NCBI RefSeq assembly: GCF_963678975.1
Contig: NC_089274.1
Span: 434,001-498,000 of the forward strand
Reading direction: 5' to 3'
DNA: 64,000 bases
DNA from: Dysidea avara
Lineage: Eukaryota; Porifera; Demospongiae; Dictyoceratida; Dysideidae
The notes under the pieces are model-generated. The model made no database searches. It had not been told where the DNA came from and saw only the letters and a program-made list of their open reading frames with translations. Shown piece after piece: positions 1 through 10,860 of this stretch; position 1 is the stretch's first letter; each line of letters starts with the position of its first letter. The translations under genes and the position numbers were made by a program.

Positions 1-2061
1 ATACGGTGACCATATACTGTGTTGTTTAAATTCTAGCCTTGTTGTGATCATATAGAGGCTTGTAGATAAAAATTTTGTAAGATGCTTCTATGGTGTAGTT
101 TTAAGGGGATGTCCATTTGGAAGGGGGGTGGTGGGGTGTTACTTTAGGGAGTCACTACTATACAGTACACTGAGACCTCATTTAGTGACCACTTCTGCAA
201 TTAGATCATGCAAGTTATAGTTAAATCATTAAACTCAGTGACTGGTCATTTACGAATATACCGACTGTTCTATTAGGGTAGTTCGATCTTTAGCAAGGGC
301 TACCTGTATAATATAGATATATAATGTAGATAATACATTTAGCATGCTTCCTTAAAGCAATAGCCACAAGGAAACCATATCGTAGAGAGTAAATCTTACA
401 GTAATGTCTGTATACAATGGCTTCAATTATCGCCTATAAGCCACAGCAACCACCGTAACCATCGCATTAAAAGCTGGAAGCACTTAAAAATATAAACTTT
501 GCAAATTGGAATTCATTAATTCCAACTTCCAAGTTTTATGCTTTGCATAGATATAGTATTTGGATGGCGGAAAGATCCCTGCATCAGGAAGCTTGACTAA
601 GCGGGAGGGTTTTGCAATGCGTTTAACAGGAAGGCCGTTCGCAACTGACTGAAACAGCTGACCTACTGAAGAATACGAAGGTGACGTTTCTACTAGCAGT
701 GTTCTATACCATATGCGTATTTTGTACCATACGCGTATGGTACATACCATATGCGTATACGCGTATGCATACGGTACAACCATACGCGTATGGTACGGAA
801 AATCACTTGCTCCTGTCGACTACGTATACGGCTCTTTCTATATGAGGTGAATTTCGTTATAAAAAACTTACCACAAAATACTGACTACTGTGGCCAGCTG
901 TTCCATACACGCCGGGCGCCGGCACTCACAACTCTACAAAAAAAAAAGTCCGCCCCTCTTCAATAGAACACTCAGCAGATACTGAACTACGAGTAACTAG
1001 CTAGTCAATGTCAACGTAGAGCACGAAAAGTATCTCGGTATGAAAGTTTCTATAGTGACGGTCGCTCGCGCACTGCCGACTTTCAAGACTGACCAGACTG
1101 GCGGGGGTCCGATGGAACTAGCCAACCGGTTGTGACTGCTACACCCACAGTAGAAACATTCAAGCAGCGATTTAGATGAGTACTGGAAGCAATCTAGATA
1201 TGGGCACTCTCACGTCAGTGGCCTAGCCCTGGCATCAGTTGGATTAGATTGATTTATTAGTTAGTCACTTACCCTCTGGAACTAAGTCGGAAACTATATT
1301 GCCTGTTGTTCCTTTCCAGCCATTGCTGGGTGGCAGTCATTAATGTGTATACATGTTTACTCTGTCAGACCATGTGGTGGTGGGACTGGTATGAGCTGGT
1401 TAATGCCTGGCAGTGTAACTGATAGACGCAAGACCATGATTTCGTGTTACTAGCAAGCACAACTCCGGTTTCATACAACCCACATGCACCCTTCATGCCA
1501 GCTTGTCTACACTACACATTCAACAGAGCTAGTACCTTCTATATACAACACAATTTAAAGCTCAGTATATTAGTGACCAACTGATAATGCGCATGCTCAT
1601 TGCTATAATAGTACAACACAATAGCTAACATTAATTTTGCAACACTACACAAGCAAAACGTAAAGGAAGGTAAAAAAACAAAAACAAATATAACCAGTTA
1701 CCACCAAGTGCACTGATGTGAGAAGCACAGCTCAAGATTCACTATCAATATCTTCTGGTAAATGATACTTCCGTGTTAATGTATTGACAACATGGCTTCA
1801 AGTTCACTATCTGACCACTTGATTGTTCTGCACATACATATACTGGAATATATTTTGTTGCTGAATGTGTGTTCTTCATCCTTATGGTAAACAACTCTCA
1901 GATTCTTCAGTGTTAACAGTGGTTATTCAGCAATATTGTGTGTAGGTATGGATTCCATCATTGCACCTCCCATTTCCTGTAGGATTGATTTCAGAACAAT
2001 CTAATATTTACGTTACACTCTACTAATGTACTAGTAACTAATGACATGGTATATTGGTACA
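1..2061. other. Non-coding flank, no gene seen
   Basis: No convincing exon here. The open frames around 484-966 run through a cluster of palindromes and lack homology or splice context. One copy of the dispersed CTAATAGA-type motif lies near 264-283 on the complementary strand. A weak hint of a retroelement C-terminus, reading VTATPTVETFKQRF, occurs around 1,130-1,175 but is followed by stops. Confidence 0.6.
690..800. repeat. Cluster of ACGCGT-centred palindromes
   Basis: A dense patch of overlapping palindromes. Positions 724-743 form a perfect 20-bp palindrome centred on ACGCGT. A second copy of its core (CCATACGCGTATGG) is at 780-793, with related CATATGCGTAT/ATACGCGTATG units between. 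Such a patch could bind a dimeric protein or be a decayed satellite. Nothing downstream looks like a gene. Confidence 0.6.
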
Positions 2062-2999
2062 TTGTGTTGAAATTATAAGGATTCAGTAATCTGTTAGTCT
2101 GGTTTTTGGCGGCGCGTTTTTATAAAACATCGCTCTATTGTAGACCACACACCCAAGAACAGTCGTTGTTCTGTAGTAAAAACAAACAAGCACAATTAGT
2201 TGTATTGCTAACACAACACAGTTGTTGAAATTATTTATCCCTGCTTGGTTTAAAGCAGGTTTGGTAATTTGTTCTGCCCACGCATTTCAAACCTGCTTTA
2301 AAATGCGTGGGCAGAACAAATTACCAAACCTGCTTTAAACCAAGCAGGGATAAATAATTTCAACAACTGTGTTGTGTTAGCAATACAACTAATTGTGCTT
2401 GTTTGTTTTTACTACAGAACAACGACTGTTCTTGGGTGTGTGGTCTACAATAGAGCGATGTTTTATAAAAACGCGCCGCCAAAAACCAGACTAACAGATT
2501 ACTGAATCCTTATAATTTCAACACAAGTGGCTAAACAACTAAAATATCTAGGTCCTGTGGAAGCGATTTATTAAGTTACTGGTAGTATAGACGTTTTATT
2601 GAACTTTTAATAGTTTTTTTAGATGAAACAAGCTCTTTGAAGGCTTGTATCCGAGTCACTGGGGAGAAACACGCCAAAAACGCTTCCACAGGACCTAACA
2701 AATTTAAAATACAGCATCACTATGCCCTAGAAATGCCAATACAACCTACAGCTTTTGCTGTATTTGGCGGCGGAAAAACACGGTAGTGACAGCTGGAACT
2801 GAGCTTGTGTTACTACAACAATTGTAGTGTTCCACCTGCCTCATACTACACTGTAGCTACATAAAAACATTAAATATGAAGGGCTTCACCTTCATTTGAA
2901 ACTTTTCACGCTGCTAGACTGGTTTTATGGTCTTCTCAAAAAGAATCGATAGGCATTCAAAATTTTGAATGATTGCCCGTGACTATACCGTAACCTTAA
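2062..2999 (-). mobile_element. TTAA-type non-autonomous element with a perfect 226-bp palindrome
   Basis: The right part, about 2,301-2,995, matches in inverted orientation the element at 39,846-40,540. It ends in ...CCGTAACC followed by TTAA (2,996-2,999). The left end is not the simple terminus seen in the other copy: 2,062-2,287 is an exact inverted duplication of 2,301-2,526, with a 13-bp spacer. Shared landmarks include GGTCCTGTGGAAGCG and a bipartite CTACAGCTTTTGCTG segment. No coding capacity. TTAA target duplications are known for piggyBac and Kolobok groups; the family is not settled here. Confidence 0.75.
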
Positions 3000-3234
3000 A
3001 GGGATAGGAAACGCAATAACGTGACGTCACAAAATACGTACACTTCTATTGGAATTTCGTGTATTACGTCACGAACATACTCGTTACGCTTGCTGCGCTT
3101 GTATCAAAGAGAAACAAATTGTAACGACAGAATTTTGTAACCAACGACTGTGAAACTTCGCTACAGTGAACTCAAGTAAGTAATCGAGGGAAATAGGATG
3201 GTACCAACCCTCAAGGAAGTTATACGCAAAATTA

Positions 3235-4341
3235 AGGCCACTCCAAGTCATACCTTAGTTTCTGGTCACTGGCCCAAGCCTACAAATGGATGCGGGCGGG
3301 CGGATGATCAGGACTTCAGGCTCTACTGTGACAATATACTGTATGGTATTATTATTTGCTCAATTTAGCAAATTCATGTTGATTTTATACTTAACCAACA
3401 ACATAAGTAGTTGTGCTTCGGCAAAAAATGCACTAGGAAAGTTGTTGATGGATCATGGCTAGCTATACACTGATGTATAGCATTTAAGTATATATTTATT
3501 TATTTATTTAGAATATACTATAGGAAATGTTTTGCTCATGTAGCTACTTATGCTTTCCAAGTGAAATAAATGTCTCATTAGCTATGTCAGGAAAGTATTA
3601 CTATGACTTATAGCTAAGTTGTTCAAATGATCATGATACACAATGAAATTTAACTTCTATTTTCACATCAGAAATTCTTCATTCAAATGTAAAGTCTTAG
3701 CCCACTAGCTATGAGTTTCCAGCCTTTTATTCAGTAACCTTGAGAAAAGTAACTGTCAAAGTTTTGAGTCATTGAGTGCTCCAGACTACTGTTTTTTAGT
3801 GATCATCTGGGAATGTTTAAACTATAAGGGTTTCTACTTGCCAATCTAATTTTAGTTATGGAAAAGTTAAGTTTAAGCTCACCGAATGTTGCCGGCTTTC
3901 CATACCCCTGTAATGTTCAGTGATAAGGAATTAGACTAATCATTAGAGGACTACATTTGAATTATAAAGTTAAAGCTATACGGCCCATCTGCATGGACTA
4001 GTAGTTAATGCTACTGAAATTACTTTGGTTACAGAAACATTAGTAACAGTTATAATCTGAACAGCTATATAATCAAGGACAAAACTAGCTATAGTTAGAA
4101 ACATTTTATTAGTGTGGCATATATACCTAATATTAGAATTAAGAGTAGTGTGACTGCTCTATTGGAATCCCTGAATGCTCTATTAGAGTATATCGATCTT
4201 TCGCAGTAAAAAATAAGTGTCTTGCTGGGTCACGTGCACTTAAGCACCTGTAATATTAATAATAGTCCTCATAAACTAGGGTTTCAGGTTTACCATGCGG
4301 GCGGGTGACCAGAAACTAAGGTTTGACTTGGTGTGGCCTAA
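3235..4341. mobile_element. 1.1-kb TIR element, non-coding
   Basis: Left end 3,235-3,272 (AGGCCACTCCAAGTC...CTTAGTTTCTGGTCAC) is the near-perfect inverted complement of 4,303-4,341 (GTGACCAGAAACTAAGG...GACTTGGTGTGGCCT). A GCGGGCGG block lies just inside both ends. The interior is AT-rich with no coding frame and holds two copies of the dispersed CTATTAGAG-type motif near 4,155-4,200. I see no clear target duplication, so the superfamily is unassigned. Confidence 0.65.
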
Positions 4342-5169
4342 AGGAGATTGAAAGTGAAAAAAACGGCCCAAAAATTACTTTAAACCACTTTATTTTCTTC
4401 GTAAATATATTCTATCCTTTTAACTGTGATAAACCTATTCCTTACCATTTAACAGAGGGAACCAGAGGAAATATCGGAGCAAAACAGGAACTGTTGCTTG
4501 AAGAAACGACTAAGTATCTTCCATTTTTAACCAAAAGTTTAAACCACCTTGCAGTACAACGCAACGGTAAAAGACTGTGTTGGTGACACGCCTAGCTTAC
4601 CACAAGATTCGAAAGTGGAACCGGCTATAAAAGAAGCGGTATGGACGAGGCATGAAGGTACTATGAGCGAAAGTGTGACAGCGTGTAACAACCACGGTTA
4701 ATGCGATACGCTTTGTTACAAAATCTACGGTCTGAATTCTCTCGCCAAAATCTCTCACATAGGCCTAAATACTTGCTGTAGTCCGTTGGATTACTATTTA
4801 CACTGCTTAGAACACTAATTCTCATGCTTGAGCACAAAACTGTCTTGTCCTATCAAGTCACGCGTAACGGAAATCAAACCGGAAATTGCTTGCGTTTCCT
4901 ATCCCTTTACTCTATTATCTACGGTATACTGTATCTATGGTGGAACCACAAGCCTTCTATTGTATCCATGCGCACACGTGATTAGTTTCATATCCAGGGG
5001 GAGTGTATTATTTATGTTATGACGTAGCCTCGTGGCGTATCAAGACGATTGTGGGATTCGAACTGTTCCAGACCCTTTTTTCTCCCTACCCAATGACAAA
5101 GAGAAAAAAGCGGTCTGGCCACGAGACTACTCATGTAGATCAATGAAAACTAGGATTTTGCATGTGAAG
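4342..5169. other. Non-coding spacer with a MITE fragment
   Basis: No gene supported. Positions 5,028-5,132 are a half-copy of the fold-back element that is complete at 35,719-36,025: same GGGATTCGAACTGTTCCAGACCC block, same CCAGACC terminus, ending in CACGAGACTA. The small open frames at 4,323-4,586 and 4,828-5,022 show no recognisable protein. Confidence 0.55.
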
Positions 5170-5170
5170 C

Positions 5171-5236
5171 TATAGACGTTTTTCCAGTGTAACGGACTAA
5201 CTTAGTAAAATCCGGAAATGCGTTACATTGGTAGGC
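5171..5236 (+). repeat. Left TIR of the ISL2EU-like element
   Basis: Inverted match to 10,637-10,708. The THAP start codon at 5,241 sits immediately inside the repeat, so the TIR probably also serves as the promoter and 5' leader. The mirror-image right TIR ends just before the start codon of the YqaJ gene at 10,634. Confidence 0.8.
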
Positions 5237-5240
5237 AACT

Positions 5241-8212
5241 ATGCCAACCACTTGTGTGGTTGTAGGTTGTAATAACCGCAAGTCTAAGCAAAGCCTTATC
5301 AGTTTTTATCGGTTTCCAAAAAGAAAAGAAGAGGAAGAGCGTCGTCGAAAGTGGATTGCCTTTGTTTCAAGGAAGAACAGCGATGGTTCGACTTGGAAAC
5401 CGGGCAAAGGAGCCCGGGTTTGTTCAGAACATTTCATAACGGGCAAAAAGTCTAACGTGTATACTAACCCTGACTACGTACCATCTATTAAAGCCAAGAA
5501 GCCGCGAACTGCTGAATGTAATGCCACCCTGTCTCGTTTTGAACGTGCTAGCCGTCGAGCCAAATCACAGACGGAGAGGAGAAGGAAAGAAGAGAGAGAC
5601 GCGCTGGAGCTTAGAAGAGTGGAGGAGGAGAAGAATCGTCGAAGCATTCGTGGTTTTAACAACGACCACATGTACACTGGCCCATACACTCGTCAAGTAG
5701 AGAACGGTGAAGAATCAAGGGAAGAACCACCGATGGAAGACTGTATCATTGGGGCAGAACTCGAGGTAGCGGAACTTGTAGACGACACGAGTTTACTGAT
5801 AGATTTGCAGCCAGAATTGTTACAACCAAAGCACGATATTGCCACAGATTGTTGTATCCCAGCAGAAATAGGTATGGTAGTTGTTAGTTCAGTACAGTAA
5901 TTCCTAGCTAACTGGGTAATTTCAACTCATCTGCACCCAATAGTGTTTTCTGCCTAATTCAGCCCGGCACCAGCCAGGAAATATTTAGTTCCAAGTTGAC
6001 TAGAGTAGACAGATTTCACTGTAATAATGATTGCACGCTTGCACCTAAATACTCTTATGTACTTATGTGTTTGAACTTGGAACTTAGTCTCACGTAGCCA
6101 GACCTTTTCCACACAGGGGCTTATTGATTCCAATAAGCTGCTGCTCGTAAAAGATTCTGGAATAAAAAACTTGTTTTAGCACCCTACAAGTCTGTAGGGT
6201 GTTACATGGTTAAATGGTTATATTCTTCATGTCGCAATGCAATGTCACAATAATTATATGCAGACTCTAATTAGTTTTGAATCGAACTCAACGGAGACTG
6301 CATATATATATACCACACCTGTGGTTGAGATCAAAAGCGCCGCACTGTGGTATATAACTGATATACCAGGCAAACTGTGGTATATAACTGATATCCCACG
6401 CTTTGTGCATGACTACGCTTACCATATATAGTACACACATTCCGCGAAATTCTTATCTAATAACAAGCACCTAAATCAACCAACAATTATTCACCTGAGC
6501 AATTTTCGATGAACTCTTGTCTCCTTCACTAACTTCAATAATCGCGAGTGGGTAGGCGTGGCACCGCCATAGAGTCTATAATATAAAACGCCTGATCCAT
6601 CAAGGATTTCAAGTCTCTAATACTGACAAGAACCTAGAATCACTCACCTGAGTAAGGAGGATTTTCAATGAACTTTTGTCTCCTTCACTGATCATGAGTA
6701 AATGGGCGTGGCACTGTTGAATCTAAAATGTCTGATCCATCAAGGATGTCTACTCAACAGGTGCTGTTTCACTATACTTTGCCATCTATAATCGTTTCAT
6801 CTACTGGGCTGTAGAATATAACAGTTATAACACGATTACTCGGGATATGACAAAAATATAAGCACTAGCGCCTGCAGTGCTTGTGCATATATATTTGTCA
6901 TATCCCTTGTAGGCGTGTTATAGCTATAAAATATATATTGTGACATTGCATCATGCACTGCAACCACTTGTTTCATTAACACCCTACAGATTTGCTACTC
7001 CAAATCTCCCAGGCCCTTTTGCAAGCTGGCACTTTAAATGGAATCGATAAGCCCCTGCACGGAAAAAAGGTCTGGCTACGTGAGACTACTTGAAACTATT
7101 AACAGCTTTGGACAATCCTTAGTTTTTTGAACTTGAATTGTAAATAATGCTTTGTTTTATTTATTGTTATATTACTTCTTATAGAGTGCCAGACAGACGT
7201 AACTTGGAACACAGTTGAACAGCGGATCAACCTGCTAGAAACATTGTTACATCAAAGGCCTGAATTCAGTGTATCAACAATACTGAAGGGAAATGATAAA
7301 CTGACTCGATTTTATACGGGAATGCCAACTTACAACAGTTTTGTAGCTTTTGTAAACTACATTGAACCCAAAGCTCTACATTTACAACCTTGGCGAGGAA
7401 GTGAAACCACCAAGCTGGATGAAGCTGTTTCAGCGGAAGTGTCGAGTTCACGAAGAAAAGGGTTTTCGTCATTGCCAGTGGCCGAGCAGCTGTTTGCAGT
7501 ATTGATCAAGTTACGACGAGGGCTAGAATCTCTTGATGTTAGCATCAGGTTTAAGATCAGTGAGACTACTTACAGTAGAATGTTCACAACTTGGATAACA
7601 TTTTTATCGAAAGAACTTAGATTACTTTTTCCATTTCCATCAAGGCACCTAGTGCAACAGTGGCTACCCGATCGTTTTAAGAAGTTCAGTAACATCCGTG
7701 TAATCATCGACTGTTATGAGATTGAATGCCAGAGGCCATCTGGCTTGCTCAATTCCTCAAAGACCTATTCACAGTATAAAAGTCGTAATACCTGGAAAAT
7801 TCTTGTAGGATGTACACCCACAGGACTGATAAGCTTTGTGTCAGAAGCATGGGGTGGAAGGATATCTGACAAAGAGCTAACTGAAAGGTCAGGTCTGTTG
7901 GACATGCTAGAACCAGGGGACATGATAATGGCAGATAAGGGATTTGACATTCAAGAAATGGTAGCAGCTAGAGGAATCCTAGTAAATGTTCCTCCTCGGT
8001 TAGAATCTAAGCAAAAACAAATGCCAGCCTCAGATGTCGAGAAGACCCGGAGAATAGCTAAACTACACATCCATGTGGAAAGGGCAATTGGAAGGGGACG
8101 TCGTTTTAAAGTCTTGAATGAAAAGTTCCCTAGCACAATGTATGATTTGGTTAGTGATGTTAACTCAGTATGTATGTATATTACTAACTTTGATAATCCC
8201 CTGGTCGTTTAA
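5241..8212 (+). CDS. THAP domain DDE_Tnp_4 transposase (two exons)
   Basis: Transposase of the surrounding element. Exon 1 is 5,241-5,871 (donor GTATGG); exon 2 is 7,185-8,212 (acceptor CTTATAG). The split codon GAG restores the frame and the two exons give exactly 552 aa. Residues 1-85 are a THAP zinc finger with a C2CH pattern (C5 and C10 in CVVVGCNNR, then VCSEHF) that would bind the element's ends. A basic, Arg/Glu-rich helical stretch follows at about 105-140. Exon 2 opens with ECQTD, then a helix-turn-helix region (FSSLPVAEQLFAVLIKLRRG) and the catalytic core with D in VIIDCYEIEC, D in MIMADKGFD and E in HIHVERAIGRGRR. All three acidic residues are present, so the protein could be active. 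The intron holds a nested MITE, which explains its 1.3-kb length. Confidence 0.88.
6085..7088. mobile_element. 1-kb MITE nested in the transposase intron, 9-bp target duplication
   Basis: Ends TAGTCTCACGTAGCCAGACC...GGGGCTTATTGATTCC (6,085-6,132) and its inverted complement (7,041-7,088). Flanks are CTTGGAACT (6,076-6,084) and CTTGAAACT (7,089-7,097), a 9-bp duplication with one mismatch, as Mutator-like elements make. The interior contains a tandem duplication of about 110 bp (6,490-6,610 and 6,650-6,750, each with CTCCTTCACT, GGGCGTGGCAC and CTGATCCATCAAGGAT) and a hairpin at 6,845-6,907 around GATATGACAAA...TTTGTCATATC. No coding capacity. Confidence 0.75.
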
Positions 8213-8464
8213 TTAATGACTTTAATGTTGTAATATTTGAAATATTGTAAAACAGTGTAGTGATACACATACAAAGAAAATACACAAGTACAAATAAGAT
8301 AAAATCACTTATCACTTGGCATTTTCCTTGTAGCACCAATGGACCGGACTTTGTCAATATATTGCATTGGTCTTTGGCTTATCTTAGTTTGTTAGCAACA
8401 ATAATAATGCTAGGAATGCTTCTAATCACTAATGAAGAGAGCCTGGGTGTGAGAATACAAAGTT

Positions 8465-10634
8465 TTATGCAGTCACCCCAAACTTCTCTAGGAACATGCA
8501 CCTCGACAACAGTTCTGGTACAACATGGTAGAGGTAAAACTGTTCTAGTTTCTCTTCTAGGTTCTTCCAGTAGTCTGCATCAGCCAAAATCCTGTCTACC
8601 ACCACAACGCCATTGCTGTACACAATGAAGTCACACCACTCAACACCTAATATTGCCATTTCTCCCTGTACTTGTGCATAATATCCATGGTTGGTAGGAA
8701 GGTGTAAGAGGCCATCAGATCCTTTCTTCATGAAAAAGGCAGGAAACTGTTCTGCTATCTCAGTGGGAGTGAGTTCAATTGTGATGGTACTCTTAATACT
8801 ATATGGACACTTTATTTCAAGACAGCCATAACAACAAGTGTCAGTACTCCTACATAATATCTTCCCATCTGATGATGCTCCTAGGAAACTTTTGTCAGGT
8901 AGAAGATGTAACCCCGTCGGTTGCACTATCATGTCTTCACCAATTGATTGCCTGTTTTCTAAATAACATTGCCTGGCCTTTGCTTCGTTTTCTTTTCCCC
9001 CACCGCATTGCAGGAGGTATGTGCTCCATGGGTCCATTATATCCCATAATGTCTATAACTAGTCTAGTTGGATCTGTTGCATCTCGTCTCTTCAATATCT
9101 CACCAAACCGAGAACTAGTGAGCCTTCCATTATGTAGCACTATCCACAGTTCACTATCAGACTGCGTACGAGTAGCAGCTTCTATTGCTTCCACTTGACT
9201 GTTAGAAAGCTGCATGCTACTAATGAAGCGATGACAATCAACTACAGATGGATCAACTTGTACAGCATGTGTTTCACTGTTCCATGTTTTGTGTGAGAAT
9301 AAAACATGATTCCAAAGACTAGGGTTATTGATCTCTGCAGCAGGCTGCAAACATCTAGGGTTTGGCGAGTCACGCCAAAACTGCTGTAGGCCTGTATTGG
9401 GTACAGAATTCTGCAAATCTGTCAATAACAAATGTAAATGGTTTCGATCAATTTCAACGCGATGTTCTGGTAAACGTGGATCAAATGAGCTTCTCTTGAT
9501 TTCACTAACTCCTTGTGTTTCAGATCTAGGGGTGTCACCATGACTAGGTTTCACAAATTTCATATTCCGTGCACATTCTGGAGAAACGATTTTTTTTGGC
9601 GGTTGATGCCAAGCCATAGGTTGCGAAGTCTTTGATAATTCTGATGGCAATTCCTCATCATTAGCATGATAATCAATAAAAAACAAAAGAGCTGCAATGT
9701 GATTGCATGCCTGACCTAACCTATAAAGTACATAGTGTACATAATACATAAATTTTGCACCTATCATTGTATTGCCTTTAAACTATTATATATATATATG
9801 GGACTATGGTGGGGATTTGACATAGCATAAGGCCCAGTTTCAACATGGGGATTATTTGATGCTGTATAGAAAGTACAAAAACAAAAAATACTTGGGCACT
9901 TAATGAATAGATGTCCAATACTTTTCCCCTGTAAAGCTCCACCTATGCCCAAGGGAGTGGGGCGATACAATTATAGGTGCATTACACCCACTGGTCACTT
10001 ACCCTGATACACAAGAACATTTCCCAGCATACACGTCACCATTGACTGCAACATACACCTCAAGTGGAGTCTCACAAGACAGGGAATGATATACATAGGC
10101 TCTGAAGTACAGGACTCTCAAATTCAAATCATTGCTGACAGGACATTGATACAGCCATACATTCTTTACAAAGCCGTCATAAAAGAACTTAAAGGCTTTC
10201 AACTGCCTGTACGCATTCATGCTTTGCATATCAAACGTCTTGTCCCTTCCATACACAAGATATACTACCAAATTCATTAAGGTGAACTCCATCAGTATTC
10301 CAGACAACTTCTTTTCCCACCAAGTCACACTCGCAAAAGATGGCAGGCTGCGAAGGACGCACTTTGTTTCTTCAGTCAAGTAAGATATGGTGGTGATATC
10401 ATCTGACTCGGGATTTCCACACTGCAAAGCCCCAATACGAGCCATCCCCATAATTCGATCGATAATGTCATCCTTTCTAATGGAACCGGTTAAACGAACG
10501 TGAACTTCCTTAGCGAGCGTCTTCAATTCTTGCACCTTCAGCTTCTGCAACAATGTAGCAAGCAACTCTACTTCTTCATCAACCAGCTCCTGGCCTCGGA
10601 AAAGTAATTCCTTGGCTTCACAGAGCGCCGCCAT
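8465..10634 (-). CDS. SAP-SWIM-YqaJ nuclease of the transposon (two exons, one frameshift)
   Basis: Second gene of the ISL2EU-like element. Exon 1 is 10,634-10,003 (start ATG at 10,634, donor GTAAGT); exon 2 is 9,720-8,465 (acceptor CTTTATAG). The N-terminal part has a SAP-like helix pair around LKVQELKTLAKEV. A SWIM zinc finger is assembled across the intron: GKCSCVSG from exon 1 and LGQACNHIAALLF from exon 2, giving C-x-C...C-x-H. The C-terminal domain is a YqaJ-type PD-(D/E)xK nuclease with GASSDGK and LEIKCP carrying the catalytic D, E and K. The reading frame breaks once, by +1, in a run of five G and four A at about 8,993-9,001; removing one base closes a 628-aa frame. The break may be decay or a homopolymer sequencing error. 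Known relatives are phage and transposon exonucleases; its role in transposition is not established. Confidence 0.82.
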
Positions 10635-10860
10635 TGTTGCGTTGCCTACCAACGTGACTAATTCCGGATTTTACGGACAACTTCGTTATACTGGAAAAAC
10701 GTCTATAGGAATTAGTAGCGTGCCCCCTTAATTGTGTATGCGTGCAGGCATGGGTTTACTATCATAACTGAGCCAACCACCACATGCTCCACCAGCCCCA
10801 CCCGCGGCCGTGACCTCAGACCACTTTTAGTCTTTTAGTAATAAGGTCGTCGCCGACAAA

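Larger units (their letters stand above)
5171..10708. mobile_element. ISL2EU-like DNA transposon, 5.5 kb
   Basis: Two inverted ends bound this unit. The left end, 5,171-5,236, begins TATAGACGTTTTTCCAGT and includes TAAAATCCGGAA and TTGGTAGGCAAC. The right end, 10,637-10,708, is its inverted complement with a few mismatches. Inside are two convergent spliced genes: a THAP plus DDE_Tnp_4 transposase on the plus strand and a SAP-SWIM-YqaJ nuclease on the minus strand, about 250 bp apart at their 3' ends. From memory of the Repbase literature, ISL2EU elements carry a DDE transposase together with a YqaJ protein, which fits. The end dinucleotide TA may be a 2-bp target duplication, but the termini are palindromic and ambiguous. 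The transposase frame is intact; the YqaJ frame has one +1 shift. Confidence 0.85.

Noticed and set aside
8465..9037. Phage or bacterial contamination suggested by the YqaJ domain
   Set aside because: The gene has a spliceosomal intron across its SWIM finger and sits inside eukaryotic TIRs with a THAP transposase.
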